Positions 27,257 to 37,983 of a stretch of 50,112 nucleotides of DNA are shown one piece after another. Location of the stretch: the NCBI GenBank assembly GCA_903931735.1, contig CAIZDL010000151.1, positions 1 through 50,112 of the forward strand, written 5' to 3'. Source of the stretch: an uncultured Rhodospirillales bacterium. GTDB taxonomy: Bacteria; Pseudomonadota; Alphaproteobacteria; Azospirillales; Azospirillaceae. The translations under genes and the position numbers were made by a program. Positions within the stretch are counted from its first letter, which is position 1. Every line of letters starts with the position of its first letter. The notes below the pieces were generated by a model. That model did no database searches. It saw only the letters and a program-made list of their open reading frames with translations, and was not told the DNA's origin.

Positions 27257-28435
27257 TCACCGGGGGCCGTAGGCCAGATCTCGGTAAACCTCCAGGGTTT
27301 CGCGGCACATTTGCTCTTTATGGAAATGAGAGGTGGCATGGGCCATGGCGCGCTCGGCCACCTGCATCCGCTCCTCGGCGGAGAAGGAGAGGGCGTGAGC
27401 CAGCGATTCGGCCAGCGCATCGGGATCGCAGGGCGGCACGATCTCGGCGGTCTCGCCGGGGATCACGGTTTCCATCACGGCGCCGATATTGGTAACGATC
27501 ACCGGCTTGCCCATGGCTTGGGCCTCGACAATCACCCGCCCAAACGCCTCGGGCTCGCGCGATGCCGAAACCACCACCGTCGATAGCATATAGGCCGCCG
27601 CCATATCCGAGCAGTGATCAACCAGATGTACGACGCTGCCCAGATCATGGTGGGCGATCCGGCGTTCCAACTCGGCGCGATACCGGCGGCGTCCCTGATC
27701 GCTGCCCACCATCAGGCAGACCACATCGCGTCGCTTCAGTTTTGCCAGGGCGTCGATCAGGTCGAGTTGGCCTTTCCAGCGGGTCAGCCGGCCGGGCAGC
27801 AAAATCACCGGACGATCATCGGGCAGGCGCCATTGCTGGGCAAGCTGGATCAAGCGCGGCTGGGTAACCCGGTCGGGATGAAAAATCGCATGATCAATCC
27901 CCCGGTGAATCACCCGAATAGCAGAGGGTGAAACATCGTAGTTCTCGAGAATGTGCGAACGGATGAATTCCGAGATGGCGATAATCCGCTCGCCCTTGGC
28001 CATGACTGAATTATAGCGGTGCTTCAGCGAGCCGCCCAAATTATAGGGGGCGTGAAACGTGGTCATGAAGCGGGCGCCGGTCCGCTCGGCCGCGAGCCAT
28101 GCGCTCCAGGCCGGCGCGCGCGAGCGGGCATGAACCACCTCGACCCCCTCATCGCGGATAATTTCGGCGAGTCGGTCGGCATTCCGCCAAATCGTCCACG
28201 GATTCTTGCTGTCGAGTGTCAGTTTTATGTGGCCAACCCCGGCGCGATCAAGCTCGCGGGTCATGGGGCCACCGGCCGAAGCCACCAGCGTTCGTACTCC
28301 GGTCGCGGCCAGAGCCACGGCCACATCGACGCACCCCCGCTCGGCGCCGCCGGTTGTGAGGCCAGGGACCACCTGTAAAACCACAGGCGGCTTGCCTTGG
28401 CTGTCTCCGGTGCTAAGCTGCACGCCTGAATTCAT
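27257..28435 (-). CDS. GT4-type glycosyltransferase
   Basis: This cytoplasmic GT-B fold glycosyltransferase of about 392 residues has the N-terminal acceptor-domain start VVLQVVPGLTTGGAERG. The C-terminal nucleotide-sugar domain contains ILLPGRLTRWKGQLDLIDALAKL, and the E(x7)E-type motif is in REPEAFGRVIVEAQAMGKPVIVTNIGA. This family builds lipopolysaccharide, capsule or other glycans; the sugar cannot be told from sequence. The start at the inner ATG is preferred; an ATG ten codons earlier overlaps the start of the divergent hydrolase gene. No other polysaccharide gene is adjacent, but an ABC-2 permease faces it. Confidence 0.87.
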   Translation of the reverse strand: MNSGVQLSTGDSQGKPPVVLQVVPGLTTGGAERGCVDVAVALAATGVRTLVASAGGPMTRELDRAGVGHIKLTLDSKNPWTIWRNADRLAEIIRDEGVEVVHARSRAPAWSAWLAAERTGARFMTTFHAPYNLGGSLKHRYNSVMAKGERIIAISEFIRSHILENYDVSPSAIRVIHRGIDHAIFHPDRVTQPRLIQLAQQWRLPDDRPVILLPGRLTRWKGQLDLIDALAKLKRRDVVCLMVGSDQGRRRYRAELERRIAHHDLGSVVHLVDHCSDMAAAYMLSTVVVSASREPEAFGRVIVEAQAMGKPVIVTNIGAVMETVIPGETAEIVPPCDPDALAESLAHALSFSAEERMQVAERAMAHATSHFHKEQMCRETLEVYRDLAYGPR

Positions 28436-28463
28436 GCCTGTCTCTTGCGAGGAACATCCGTTC

Positions 28464-29222
28464 ATGACGGAACGAGAGCACCATAGTCTGCGAATCGGTC
28501 CGGCTTCCATAGCTTTTCGTCGCACGGAAGGAACAAGTCCGGGAGTGATGTTTTGTGGTGGCTTTCGGTCGGACATGACCGGGACCAAAGCCACCGCGTT
28601 GGAGGCGTGGGCCATCGAGCACGGACGGGCCTTCGTCCGCTTCGATTATCAGGGGCACGGCGCTTCCAGCGGAGGGTTCACCGATGGCACCATCGGCAGT
28701 TGGGCGCAAGACGCGCGCACTGTGTTCGATCAGGTCACCAGCGGCCCGCAAGTGATCGTGGGGTCGTCCATGGGCGCGTGGATCATGCTGCTCGTGGCGC
28801 TCAGTCGGCCGGAGCGGGTGGTGGGTCTGGTTGGCATCGCCCCGGCGCCCGACTTTACCGAAGACCTGATCTGGGGCACCCTTTCCCCTGAACAGCGCTT
28901 GGAACTGCTCGATAACGAAGTCTTGTACCTGCCGTCCGAGTTTGGTGAACCGGAACCGATCACTCTTAAGCTAATCGACGAGGCGCGGCGGCACCTGTTG
29001 TTGCGGGGCCGGATTGGGCTTACCTGTCCGGTGCGGCTCATTCATGGGATGACAGATATGGACGTGCCGTGGATCACCAGCATTCGTCTGGCCGAGCGTT
29101 TTTCTAGTCTTGACGTTCGGCTCTCGCTGATCAAAGACGGAGATCACCGTCTTTCCCGCGATCAGGATATTGCCCTCATTCTCGAGGCCGTGTCGGAGTT
29201 GGTGGTTACGGCAGGGCGTTGA
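28464..29222 (+). CDS. Alpha/beta hydrolase (ABHD10-like)
   Basis: This 252-residue serine hydrolase has the nucleophile elbow GSSMGAW (Ser) and a GGFRSDM oxyanion loop. The acid is in HGMTDMDVP and the His in DGDHRLS. The order and spacing fit the canonical alpha/beta hydrolase triad. The FDYQGHGASSGGFTDGTIGSWAQDA segment resembles mitochondrial ABHD10 and bacterial serine aminopeptidase/S33-like thioesterases, so a thioesterase or carboxylesterase role is plausible. GAGGAAC lies eight bases before the ATG. It starts 28 bases from the divergent glycosyltransferase and its 3' end overlaps cobC by 17 bases, tail to tail. Confidence 0.85.
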   Translation: MTEREHHSLRIGPASIAFRRTEGTSPGVMFCGGFRSDMTGTKATALEAWAIEHGRAFVRFDYQGHGASSGGFTDGTIGSWAQDARTVFDQVTSGPQVIVGSSMGAWIMLLVALSRPERVVGLVGIAPAPDFTEDLIWGTLSPEQRLELLDNEVLYLPSEFGEPEPITLKLIDEARRHLLLRGRIGLTCPVRLIHGMTDMDVPWITSIRLAERFSSLDVRLSLIKDGDHRLSRDQDIALILEAVSELVVTAGR

Positions 29223-29835
29223 CCAGTTCCACGCCCCAGGCCGGAGCGGAGCCGTCGTCGGAAGCAAAATGGGTAAGACGGGTGAGCGAGAGGTTGCCGA
29301 CGCTGAAACGCAAAGCTGCCTCGGGGTCGATCCCAAGCGCCACCGCGAGCGCCGCGCGAATCACGCCGCCATGGAGCACGGCCACAATGTCGCGCCCGGC
29401 ATGGTCTTGCGAAAGCACCTCGATGGCCGCGCCGACCCGTTCCACCACTTCGGCGAAGCTTTCGCCGTTTTCCGGGTGCTCGCGGGCCGGGCTCAGCCAA
29501 AAACGGTGAGACTCGGCGGCCCGCTGTTCCTGAATTTCGGCGTGGGTCAGGCCTTGCCAAACGCCGAAATTCTGTTCCATGAGGTCAGCTTCAACCAACG
29601 GACTGACCAAGCCCGATCGCTCACCCAGCGCCGTCGCCAACGCCGCCAGGGTTTGAACCGTGCGTTTGAGCGGCGTTACCAGATAAATCGGCTGGGTTGG
29701 CAACATCGCCGCCAACGCTAAAAATGCCCGGCGGTCGCTGGTATCGGCATCCACATCAATGTGCCCGTAAACCCGCCCGCCATAGTTGACCACCGGCGCG
29801 TGCCGGATCAGCCACCAGCGCGTAACGATGGTCAT
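29206..29835 (-). CDS. cobC: Histidine phosphatase, probable alpha-ribazole phosphatase
   Basis: This 209-residue phosphoglycerate-mutase-like phosphatase has the RHG-type motif as WWLIRHAPV with the phospho-accepting His. The second His is in VLHGGVIRAAL, and the acid is in DLMEQNFGVWQGLTHAEI, the E-FG-W-G pattern of CobC. In the last steps of cobalamin assembly CobC removes phosphate from alpha-ribazole 5'-phosphate or adenosylcobalamin 5'-phosphate. Its ATG overlaps the stop of cobS (ATGA), so the two are coupled, which supports the cobalamin role over a general phosphatase. Confidence 0.82.
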   Translation of the reverse strand: MTIVTRWWLIRHAPVVNYGGRVYGHIDVDADTSDRRAFLALAAMLPTQPIYLVTPLKRTVQTLAALATALGERSGLVSPLVEADLMEQNFGVWQGLTHAEIQEQRAAESHRFWLSPAREHPENGESFAEVVERVGAAIEVLSQDHAGRDIVAVLHGGVIRAALAVALGIDPEAALRFSVGNLSLTRLTHFASDDGSAPAWGVELVNALP

Positions 29836-30755
29836 CGCACCCCCGCCATCATAACCAACACCAAAATTTCCACCACCTGCTGGGTGGCGCCGAGCAAATC
29901 GCCGGTTTGACCGCCGACATAGTGGTTGGTCAGCCGAATCATGCCCCAGATGGCAACCAGCACCACCGCCATAACCAGGGCTGCTTTGACGCCGAACAGC
30001 AAAAAGCCGATGCCAAGCGCCAGCGCCAGCGCCAGCATGGTGGCGCCCTGGGCCGGGCCGCCGAGGGTTGCCGAAAGGCCGTCGGTCCGGGCGGGACGCT
30101 GCCAGTGGCTTTGGGCGACCATGGCCGCCCGCGACATTGCACCTGCCAGCACCAACACCTTGATTGCGACCCACGTTGAGGGCAGGGCGGCGATAGCGGC
30201 GACCTTGATCGTTACCGCCAGCACCAAGGCCAGCACCCCAAAGGTCCCGACTCGGCTATCGTGCATAATTTCCAGCTTGCTCTCGCGGTCCTGGCCGCCG
30301 CCAAGCCCGTCCGCCGCGTCGGCCAAGCCGTCTTCGTGCAACCCGCCGGTGATCATCACCAACAAGGCAACCACCAGAGTCGCCGCAACCAGCGACGGCA
30401 CACCAAAAGTTCCGAGCAGGCCAAAAACGATCCCGGCAACGATGCCAAGCCCGGCGCCAATCAGCGGGAACCAGCCCATGGCCCGGCCAAAAAGCTCGGG
30501 CGTGAGCGGCCCCTTAAGAGGAAAGGGCAGGCGGGTGAGGAAGATGCCGGCCGCCAAAATCGCCGCCACCATCGGGTGATAGGCCGGCGGTTCATCCATC
30601 GGGTTCGGGGGCGGGGGCGGGTAGCTTTCCTCGGTCTCCACTCCCTCGCCCCCCGGTCCCTCGGCCCCGGTTTGCGCGGCGCTTGGGTCTTGGGGGGCGG
30701 CCTGGGGCTGCTCGAATTCAGGCTCAATATCGATTGGGAGCTTACGCTTAGCCAT
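29832..30755 (-). CDS. cobS: Adenosylcobinamide-GDP ribazoletransferase (cobalamin synthase)
   Basis: This integral membrane enzyme of 307 residues joins adenosylcobinamide-GDP with alpha-ribazole or its phosphate. The active-site region is ITGGLHEDGLADAADGLGGG followed by EIMHDSRVGTFG, both CobS hallmarks. Several helices (residues 62-85, 95-120, 125-145 and onward to the C-terminus) match the polytopic layout. Unusually, about 60 residues rich in Pro, Glu and Gln precede the first helix. An AGGGAA site before the first ATG supports this longer start, although an internal Met at 62 would give a standard-length protein. It follows the aldolase/dehydrogenase gene by 45 bases and overlaps cobC. 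Confidence 0.92.
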   Translation of the reverse strand: MAKRKLPIDIEPEFEQPQAAPQDPSAAQTGAEGPGGEGVETEESYPPPPPNPMDEPPAYHPMVAAILAAGIFLTRLPFPLKGPLTPELFGRAMGWFPLIGAGLGIVAGIVFGLLGTFGVPSLVAATLVVALLVMITGGLHEDGLADAADGLGGGQDRESKLEIMHDSRVGTFGVLALVLAVTIKVAAIAALPSTWVAIKVLVLAGAMSRAAMVAQSHWQRPARTDGLSATLGGPAQGATMLALALALGIGFLLFGVKAALVMAVVLVAIWGMIRLTNHYVGGQTGDLLGATQQVVEILVLVMMAGVR

Positions 30756-30800
30756 TATGGTTCCCTCGGGCGGGGGTCTTGGGGGCGGATGGAGCTGCGC

Positions 30801-32864
30801 TTAACGCAGGGCGGCGGCGATATTGCCGCCATCAACGGTGGTGATACTGGCGGTGGTGCGCAACGCAAGCGCCTGATGAACAAAAGCCTGCGCCACGTCT
30901 TCGGCGGTCACCTCGCGAGCGAGCAAGTTTCCGGCCATGTAGTCGCGCTCGTCAAGGCCCCGAGCCTGGGAGCGGTTGGCAATCATTTGAGGGGTTAGCA
31001 TTCCACCACGAATCCGGTCGGCGTTGACGCCGTTGGCGCGAATGCCATCCCGGCCATGATCGAGGGCATATTGCCGGGCGAGGAACAAGGTTGCCGCCTT
31101 GGGCAGCCCATAGGCGCCAAAGTCAGGGCCGGGATTAACCGCCTGCTTCGAGACGTTATAAAGCAACGCGCCGCCCGTGCCCTGCCGCCGCATCACCCGC
31201 ACCGCATTTTGAGAAACGGTTTGGTGGGCAAAGAAGTTGATCTCAAAGCTTCGGCGCAGCGTCTCATCGGGCAAATCCCCGATTCGGCCCTGAAGCGCGA
31301 TGCCGGCGTTAGAAACCACGATATCGACACCGCCGAAACGCTCGCAGGCGCGATCAAAGACCGCCCGCACCTCTTCCGGTTTGGTAACGTCGGCTCCAAG
31401 CCCAAGCGCGTGGGGACCAAGCCGGGCCGCTGCCGCAACCACCGTACTTTCATCCAGATCGACCAGCACCACCTCGGCTCCTTCGCGCTGAAAAGCGGTG
31501 GCGGTGGCAAATCCGATGGTGCCGGCGCCGCCGGTAATGATCACCACCTGCCGGGCCAGCGGCGGCTCGGCCGTCTTGCCCAGCTTGGCTTGCTCAAGCG
31601 ACCAATACTCCATTGCGAAAAGATCACGCTCGGAGATGGATTGAAAGGACCCGACCCGTTCGGCGTCGGTGATGGTGAGAACGGCGGAATGGGCGATATC
31701 GGCGGCAATGGCAGCGTCCGCCGCGCTTTTGCCAACCCCGAACAACCCAAGGCCGGGCACCAGAATCACCCGTGGCAACGGATCAAGCGCGATCAAAAGT
31801 CCGGCCCGCCCGGTGTCGTTGGCACGATTCCGGTCAAAATAGGTATGATAACGGGTGGCGTAATCGGCGATCGCCGTGCGGGCCCGGGCCTTGAAACCAT
31901 CCAGATCGCCATCAAGCGGCGGCGTCACGATCAGCGGCCAACCCTTGGTACGAATGACATGATCGGGAGTAACCACCCCCGCCCCCGCCATGCGTTCCAG
32001 CTCCGGCGAATTGACGTAGGCCAGAATCTCGGGGCTGGCCCGAAAATCGAGCACCCACCGCCGCCAGTCGCCATCGCCAAGGTCTACCGCCAAGGCACCG
32101 CGCAGGATCGGCGCGATCTGGGCCACCGGGGGCGGCGTTGGGGCAGGGCGCAGCGCTTGAACCAAACTCCGGCGGCTTTTGGCGAGCCGCGTCTCGGCGA
32201 GGCTGACCAGCATCACCATTCGTTCGTAGGCCTCACGGGCGCTGGCGCCCATGGTGAAAACGCCGTGGCGGAGCAAAACAAGCCCGATAACCGACGGGTC
32301 GGCCTCATAAACCTCAACGGCGGCAGAGGCTAGCGGTAACCCCGACATGACATAGGGCACCAGCCCAACCTGCCCGCCGAAAACCTCCTGGCAGATCGCC
32401 TCGCCATCGGGCTGCGCCGTCAGGGCCAGCACGGCGCGGGAATGGGTGTGATCGACATAGGTGTGGGGCAAAAAGGCGTGGAGCAACACCTCAACCGAGG
32501 GACAGGGCGCGCTGGCGTCCAGCAGGTTGGTCCGCAGCAGATTGACCATGTTAATGTCGGACAATTCGGGCAGCGCCCGGGCGCGCACCAACGGCTCCAG
32601 ACGGACCGCCGGCAACCCGGCGGGCTCCAGCGTCGACAGATCCCAGCCACTTCCCTTGATGCACAGTACGTTCACCCGGTCGCCAAGCAAATCGGTGGCC
32701 GTGGTCTTGACCGAGGTGTTGCCGCCGCCGTGCAGCACCAGTTGGGGGTCGCCTCCAAGCAGCCGCGAGCTATAGACCCGCAGCGCCACGTCTTCGCCGA
32801 TGCCCATGAAGGCATAGCGGGAAACCATTTCGGCGGCATCGGTATCGGACCACAGGCTCTTCAT
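30801..32864 (-). CDS. Bifunctional class II aldolase / short-chain dehydrogenase (RhaD-type fusion)
   Basis: This 687-residue fusion has two domains. Residues 1-250 are a class II (RhaD/FucA-type) aldolase with zinc ligands in DHTHSRA and an RHGVFTMG segment. Residues about 430-687 are a classical SDR with NAD site VIITGGAGTIGFATA, NAG in VVSNAGIALQG, catalytic Tyr and Lys in YGLPK, and a C-terminal VDGGN. Such fusions are known as rhamnulose-1-phosphate aldolase/lactaldehyde dehydrogenases, giving dihydroxyacetone phosphate and lactate. No rhamnose kinase, isomerase or transporter is here, so the sugar is not certain. It is placed ahead of cobS on the same strand and diverges from cobT. Confidence 0.88.
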   Translation of the reverse strand: MKSLWSDTDAAEMVSRYAFMGIGEDVALRVYSSRLLGGDPQLVLHGGGNTSVKTTATDLLGDRVNVLCIKGSGWDLSTLEPAGLPAVRLEPLVRARALPELSDINMVNLLRTNLLDASAPCPSVEVLLHAFLPHTYVDHTHSRAVLALTAQPDGEAICQEVFGGQVGLVPYVMSGLPLASAAVEVYEADPSVIGLVLLRHGVFTMGASAREAYERMVMLVSLAETRLAKSRRSLVQALRPAPTPPPVAQIAPILRGALAVDLGDGDWRRWVLDFRASPEILAYVNSPELERMAGAGVVTPDHVIRTKGWPLIVTPPLDGDLDGFKARARTAIADYATRYHTYFDRNRANDTGRAGLLIALDPLPRVILVPGLGLFGVGKSAADAAIAADIAHSAVLTITDAERVGSFQSISERDLFAMEYWSLEQAKLGKTAEPPLARQVVIITGGAGTIGFATATAFQREGAEVVLVDLDESTVVAAAARLGPHALGLGADVTKPEEVRAVFDRACERFGGVDIVVSNAGIALQGRIGDLPDETLRRSFEINFFAHQTVSQNAVRVMRRQGTGGALLYNVSKQAVNPGPDFGAYGLPKAATLFLARQYALDHGRDGIRANGVNADRIRGGMLTPQMIANRSQARGLDERDYMAGNLLAREVTAEDVAQAFVHQALALRTTASITTVDGGNIAAALR

Positions 32865-33045
32865 CGTGATGTCAGTTTCATCGTGGACCCCATCAAGGCT
32901 GACGGCAGCCGGCAGATTAGCGCGCCCGAGCCTTCGGGGCTACGATGTTCGCGGGGGTGCCACCGCCGGGGGAAACTTTCCCGCGCCGATCGTATCGGTT
33001 TTTGACGAAGGCCCCGGTTCCTGGCATGGTGCACGCTCATGGGCA

Positions 33046-33077
33046 CTCAATCTGTCGCACGCTCAATCTGTCGCACG
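33046..33077. repeat. Two-copy 16-bp tandem repeat before cobT
   Basis: CTCAATCTGTCGCACG occurs twice without a gap (33046-33061 and 33062-33077). The second copy ends 15 bases before the cobT start codon, so the repeat occupies the likely leader of the message. Confidence 0.9.
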
Positions 33078-33092
33078 AAGGCTTAGGCGATC

Positions 33093-34121
33093 ATGTCCGA
33101 TCAGGAAACCGTTCCGAATTTCGATGAGATACGCGCCATTTTGGCGGCCTTTCCCGGCCCCGATACCGCAGCCGGTAGCACCGCGCGTGCACGGCAAGAT
33201 TGCCTGACCAAGCCTCAGGGCTCGCTGGGCCGGCTCGAAGAGCTTGCGACCTGGATGGCCACGTGGCAGGGGCGCGCCGTCCCTGAATTGCGCCTGGCGC
33301 GGGTGGCTGTGTTTGCCGGCAATCATGGTGTGGTGGCGCAAGGCGTTTCGGCCTTTCCCGCCTCGGTCACCAAGCAAATGGTGAGCAATTTTTCCGCCGG
33401 GGGCGCGGCGGTTAATCAGATATGCGGCGTGGTCGATGCCGAACTCCGAGTCTATGAGCTGGACCTTGACACTGCCACCGACGACTTTACCACCGGCCCG
33501 GCGATGGCAGAAGAAGACTGCGCCCGGGCCATGGCCTACGGCATGATGGCGGTGGACGGTAATTTGCACCTTCTGGCGCTCGGCGAAATGGGCATTGGCA
33601 ACACCACCTCGGGGGCGGCGCTGTGTCTCGCTCTGTTTGGCGGCACCGCGGCCGATTGGGTTGGACGGGGAACCGGCATAGACGACGCCGGCGTTGGGCG
33701 GAAAATAAAGGCGATTGAAGCGGCGATCGCGGCAAATGGAGCCGCGCTCGGCAACCCATTGGAAGTGCTGCGCTGTTTTGGTGGGTTTGAACTTGCGGCG
33801 ATCGTCGGCGCCGTGATCGCGGCGCGGTTGGCTCGCACCCCGGTCGTGCTCGACGGCTATACCTGCACCGCCGCCGCCGCTGTGTTGTTCGCCATTGATC
33901 CGAGCTTCCTCGACCATTGCGTGGTTGGTCATTGCTCGGCTGAACCCGGTCATCTGCGGTTAATGCACAAGCTGGGAAAAACGCCGCTGCTCGATTATGG
34001 GATGCGGCTCGGCGAGGGCTCGGGCGCGGCGTTGGCGATTCCGATCATCCGTTCGGCCGTGGCCTGCCTCACCCGCATGGCGACCTTCGACCAAGCCGGG
34101 GTGAGTGGGCGGGCCGAGTGA
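33093..34121 (+). CDS. cobT: Nicotinate-nucleotide-dimethylbenzimidazole phosphoribosyltransferase
   Basis: This 342-residue enzyme makes alpha-ribazole 5'-phosphate from nicotinate mononucleotide and dimethylbenzimidazole, the lower-ligand branch of cobalamin synthesis. Seen are [15 protein letters not shown] near the start, [47 protein letters not shown] and the catalytic Glu308 in [10 protein letters not shown]. The ATG has a weak AGG-type site. It is read away from the aldolase/cobS/cobC group, with 228 bases between. No cobalamin riboswitch is apparent in that gap. It is followed by tpiA, 79 bases on. Confidence 0.95.
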   Translation: MSDQETVPNFDEIRAILAAFPGPDTAAGSTARARQDCLTKPQGSLGRLEELATWMATWQGRAVPELRLARVAVFAGNHGVVAQGVSAFPASVTKQMVSNFSAGGAAVNQICGVVDAELRVYELDLDTATDDFTTGPAMAEEDCARAMAYGMMAVDGNLHLLALGEMGIGNTTSGAALCLALFGGTAADWVGRGTGIDDAGVGRKIKAIEAAIAANGAALGNPLEVLRCFGGFELAAIVGAVIAARLARTPVVLDGYTCTAAAAVLFAIDPSFLDHCVVGHCSAEPGHLRLMHKLGKTPLLDYGMRLGEGSGAALAIPIIRSAVACLTRMATFDQAGVSGRAE

Positions 34122-34200
34122 GCGGAGAGGCTGGCGCTTCGGCCTGATTTTTATTAGACTTCGAGCAGGTTATTTTGCGGTAAAGGACGGGAGAGCGGGC

Positions 34201-34956
34201 ATGGGTGAGCGACGGAAGCTGATTGCGGGGAACTGGAAAATGAACGGGCTCCATGCCGATGGCGTGGCGCTGGCGGCTGGCATCGCTGAAAAGCTCAAGG
34301 CTGCCGGCGTGGTTTCCTTCGATCTGCTGATTTGCCCGCCCGCGACGTTGATTTGGCCGGTATCGGCGGTGGTCAAAGGGTGCGGAGTCGCGGTCGGTGG
34401 CCAAGACTGCCACCCCAAAACCAGTGGCGCCCATACCGGAGATATCAGCCCCTCGATGCTGGTCGATGCCGGGTGCTCTTACGTTATCGTCGGCCATTCC
34501 GAGCGTCGCCAGGACCACAAGGAACCCGATGCGCTAATTGCGGCCAAGGCGGCGGCGGCTCATGCGGCGGGCCTGACTGCGATCATTTGCGTTGGCGAAA
34601 CCTTGGCGCAGCGCGAAGCCGGGCAGGCGGGGGCCGTGGTGGCCAGCCAGTTAAGTGGCTCGATTCCCGCGGGCTCCACCGCCGCCAACACCGTGGTGGC
34701 CTATGAGCCGGTGTGGGCAATCGGCACCGGCCGCAACGCCACCCCCGCCGATGTTGCCGAGATTCATGCGGCGATTCGCGCCGATCTGATTAAACGGATT
34801 CCCGGCGGCTCGTGTGTGCGCATCCTTTACGGCGGGTCGGTCAAGCAATCCAATGCCGGGGACCTCATGGCGGTTCCCGATGTTGATGGCGCGCTGGTCG
34901 GCGGCGCCAGCCTCAAGGTCGACGATTTCTGGGGCATTGCCGCGAGTTGCTGCTAG
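34201..34956 (+). CDS. tpiA: Triosephosphate isomerase
   Basis: This glycolytic enzyme of 251 residues interconverts dihydroxyacetone phosphate and glyceraldehyde-3-phosphate. Catalytic residues are visible: Asn11 and Lys13 in AGNWKMNG, His99 in VIVGHSERR, and Glu169 in [13 protein letters not shown], followed by the mobile loop. The phosphate-binding end is [13 protein letters not shown] and GALVGGASL. An AGAGCGGGC purine-rich stretch lies just before the ATG. A weak stem followed by GATTTTTATT at about 34128-34155 may separate it from cobT. It starts the plus-strand run to eno. Confidence 0.98.
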   Translation: MGERRKLIAGNWKMNGLHADGVALAAGIAEKLKAAGVVSFDLLICPPATLIWPVSAVVKGCGVAVGGQDCHPKTSGAHTGDISPSMLVDAGCSYVIVGHSERRQDHKEPDALIAAKAAAAHAAGLTAIICVGETLAQREAGQAGAVVASQLSGSIPAGSTAANTVVAYEPVWAIGTGRNATPADVAEIHAAIRADLIKRIPGGSCVRILYGGSVKQSNAGDLMAVPDVDGALVGGASLKVDDFWGIAASCC

Positions 34957-35063
34957 CACTTACGGCCGGGATTGTTTAAGAAACACCGATGATCCACGGC
35001 GGCGTTGGCGCGGCCGGGGTCAGGTGGTGTTTGAGTTTCATTCTCAAAGTCTAAGGGCGGGCC

Positions 35064-35432
35064 ATGGAAACGGTGGTGCTGGTGATTCATTTGCTGATCG
35101 CGGTGTCGCTGGTCGGCGTCATCCTGATCCAGAAGTCTGAAGGCGGTGGTCTCGGCATCGGTGGCGGTGGTGGCATGGGCGGCATGATGACCGCGCGCAG
35201 CACGGCCAACCTGCTCACCCGAACCACCGGCATTCTGGCTGGCTGCTTCATGTTTACCAGTATCACCCTGGCGGTTATGGCCGGCCATCGCAATGTGCCG
35301 ACATCTTTGATCGACGCTATCCCCGCTGCGCAAAGCCCGGTTGCGCCGGCCGAGTCGACAGCGCCGCCAGCGTCGTCCGTCCCGGCTGCTCCAACGGAGC
35401 CCGCAAAGCCTGCCGCCCCGGTCGCTCAGTGA
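35064..35432 (+). CDS. secG: Preprotein translocase subunit SecG
   Basis: This 122-residue inner-membrane subunit of SecYEG has the two SecG helices (VVLVIHLLIAVSLVGVILIQ and LLTRTTGILAGCFMFTSITLAVMAG). Between them is the glycine-rich loop QKSEGGGLGIGGGGGMGGMM, where QKS.GGGL is the family signature. The C-terminal 45 residues are Pro/Ala-rich, as is usual in Alphaproteobacteria. GGGCGGG is before the ATG. It lies between tpiA and pyrG, a very common order. Confidence 0.95.
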   Translation: METVVLVIHLLIAVSLVGVILIQKSEGGGLGIGGGGGMGGMMTARSTANLLTRTTGILAGCFMFTSITLAVMAGHRNVPTSLIDAIPAAQSPVAPAESTAPPASSVPAAPTEPAKPAAPVAQ

Positions 35433-35446
35433 GTATTGCGTAGTAA

Positions 35447-37081
<1,635 letters not shown>

Positions 37082-37122
37082 AATATCCGGGCTTGAATCC
37101 GCGCTGTTTGTCAGGAGATGTC

Positions 37123-37968
37123 ATGCCCCCCCGCACCGTTACCATCGGCACCGTCGCTTTCGCCAACGACCGGCCGTTTTCCTTGATCGCCGGACCGTGC
37201 CAGTTGGAAAGCCGGCAGCACGCGCTGGAGATCAGCCAAGCGCTGGTCGAAATTACCGGTAAGCTTGGGATCGGGTTGGTCTATAAGTCTTCCTTCGACA
37301 AGGCGAACCGCACTTCGATTTCGGGGACGCGGGGTGTTGGTATGGCTAAGGGACTGGAAATCCTGGCCGAAATTCGGGAGCTTCGCGGTTGCCCGGTGTT
37401 GACCGACATTCACGAGATCAGCCAGTGCGACCCGGTGGCTGAGGTGGTGGATGTGCTCCAGATCCCCGCGTTCCTCTGCCGGCAAACCGATCTTTTGGTT
37501 GCGGCAGCGCGCACTGGTAAGACGGTCAATGTAAAAAAGGGGCAGTTTTTGGCGCCCTGGGACATGGTTAACGTTGTGAAGAAGCTAAGTTCCTCCGGCA
37601 ACGACAATATTTTGGTTTGCGAGCGTGGTGCCAGCTTTGGATATAACACGCTGGTTTCTGATATGCGCTCACTGCCCATTATGTCGAAGATGGGCTATCC
37701 GGTGATTTTTGACGCCACCCATTCGGTGCAACAGCCGGGGGGCCTCGGGGGCGCTTCGGGTGGCCAGCGGGAGTTTGTGCCGGTGTTGGCCCGTGCTGCG
37801 CTGGCCATTGGCGTCGCCGGCCTGTTTTTGGAGGTCCACGAGGACCCCGATCGCGCGCCCAGTGATGGGCCAAACATGATTTCTTTAAAAGACTTATACA
37901 ATCTTCTTGAGACATTGGTAGAATTTGATAAGCTCGCAAAGGCGCGGCCATTGCCGCCATTGATCTAA
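37123..37968 (+). CDS. kdsA: 3-deoxy-8-phosphooctulonate synthase
   Basis: This 281-residue KDO-8-phosphate synthase condenses phosphoenolpyruvate and arabinose-5-phosphate for the lipopolysaccharide core. Motifs are [69 protein letters not shown] and [19 protein letters not shown]. The Cys in AGPCQ and the His/Glu/Asp pattern resemble metal-dependent KdsA, although Asn/Cys typing needs alignment. AGGAGATGTC precedes the ATG, and pyrG ends 41 bases before. Confidence 0.97.
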   Translation: MPPRTVTIGTVAFANDRPFSLIAGPCQLESRQHALEISQALVEITGKLGIGLVYKSSFDKANRTSISGTRGVGMAKGLEILAEIRELRGCPVLTDIHEISQCDPVAEVVDVLQIPAFLCRQTDLLVAAARTGKTVNVKKGQFLAPWDMVNVVKKLSSSGNDNILVCERGASFGYNTLVSDMRSLPIMSKMGYPVIFDATHSVQQPGGLGGASGGQREFVPVLARAALAIGVAGLFLEVHEDPDRAPSDGPNMISLKDLYNLLETLVEFDKLAKARPLPPLI

Positions 37969-37983
37969 TTTGGGGCCACCACC

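Noticed and set aside
31056-32333. 425-codon plus-strand open frame opposite the aldolase/dehydrogenase gene
   Set aside because: Low-stop-density shadow of a GC-rich gene; the translation is Gly/His/Gln-rich without motifs.
32865-33092. Cobalamin riboswitch before cobT or the aldolase/cobS run
   Set aside because: I looked for the B12-box core (GCCACTG-like) and the conserved GGGAA/GGTGC elements in the right order and did not find them.
33063-33953. Minus-strand open frame opposite cobT
   Set aside because: Antisense to a strongly supported gene with catalytic residues in place.
34128-34155. Terminator between cobT and tpiA
   Set aside because: The stem is only four base pairs although a GATTTTTATT tail follows; too weak to list as a feature.
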